Shown here: positions 63,927 to 64,000 of the stretch, piece after piece
Numbering within the stretch: position 1 is the first letter of the stretch
Layout: the number at the start of each line of letters is the position of its first letter
The notes under the pieces: generated by a model
What the model was told of the DNA's origin: nothing
What the model saw: only the letters and a program-made list of their open reading frames with translations
Database searches by the model: none
Assembly (NCBI GenBank): GCA_003058495.1
Contig: QBVC01000019.1
Location: 1-64,000, forward strand
Source of the DNA: a gamma proteobacterium symbiont of Ctena orbiculata
GTDB lineage: Bacteria > Pseudomonadota > Gammaproteobacteria > Chromatiales > Chromatiaceae
Direction: 5' to 3'
Length of the DNA: 64,000 nt
Program-made: the position numbers and the translations under genes

Positions 63927-64000
63927 CCTCTAGCTGAGAAAACAAATTGCCGGCACCCGCAAAACATCGCCATGCATTCCTAATTAGATCGAGATTTCGT

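Noticed and set aside
1-64000. tRNA, rRNA or CRISPR array
   Set aside because: No cloverleaf-like, rRNA-like or regularly spaced repeat-spacer pattern was seen on reading; a dedicated scan was not possible.

Overview
The window looks like a chromosome segment of a gammaproteobacterium with lanthanide-type methanol oxidation and tetrahydromethanopterin (H4MPT)-linked C1 metabolism. The gene set (XoxF, PQQ genes, fae-mtdB-mch-fhc, a SoxYZ-like carrier, an assimilatory-type NirBD) suggests a sulfur-oxidising or methylotrophic lineage of the Chromatiales/Sedimenticola/Thiodiazotropha type. That placement is inference from gene content; no rRNA is present. GC is high throughout except in the first 2 kb.

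Layout. 1-3.4 kb: an integron. The integrase (+) diverges from an attI region and two AT-rich gene cassettes (-) of unknown function. Each cassette's attC outer repeat is the exact inverse complement of its own start core site. The distal attC is interrupted by the end of an IS1182-like element that runs off the left edge. 3.5-6.6 kb: nirBD (-), preceded by a sigma-54 promoter, an NtrC-like palindrome and an RNA leader with two hairpins and a terminator, resembling ANTAR-protein attenuation. 6.6-8.3 kb: a DUF2235 hydrolase and a small lipoprotein. 8.7-19.4 kb: an unassigned set of modification genes (SPINDLY/OGT-like transferase, pentapeptide repeat protein, LDH2-type oxidoreductase, two methyltransferases, NeuD-like acyltransferase, PaaK-like adenylating enzyme, sulfotransferase, DegT aminotransferase).

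19.4-45.2 kb: the H4MPT/methylofuran island. It contains biosynthesis genes (PTPS x2, DHPS-like, DUF447, mfnB, pabB, mfnE/mfnF/mfnD-like, hisA-like, CitG-like, two more ATP-grasp ligases, mptG) and the catalytic pathway fae-mtdB-mch-fhcBADC. Its oddities are a carboxynorspermidine-decarboxylase-like PLP enzyme coupled to a nucleotidyltransferase, and a PTPS paralogue that carries a MucR-like finger and has lost a zinc ligand. 45.6-48.8 kb: pqqABCDE. 49-50 kb: a proline iminopeptidase. 50.8-54.7 kb: xoxF-xoxG-xoxJ and a CXXCW-family protein. 54.9-59.5 kb: a quinoprotein-associated ABC system (-). 59.8-63.9 kb: an MxaD-like protein, a second beta-propeller, three uncharacterised proteins (two secreted) and a SoxYZ-like carrier.

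How it works together: XoxF with PQQ oxidises methanol in the periplasm and passes electrons to cytochrome XoxG. Formaldehyde is captured by Fae on H4MPT, oxidised by MtdB and Mch, and released as formate by the Fhc complex using methylofuran. Most cofactor-synthesis genes lie between the catalytic genes in tightly overlapping minus-strand operons. Short inverted repeats built on GTGTCA/TGACAC recur in the intergenic regions of this island and may be a shared regulatory site.
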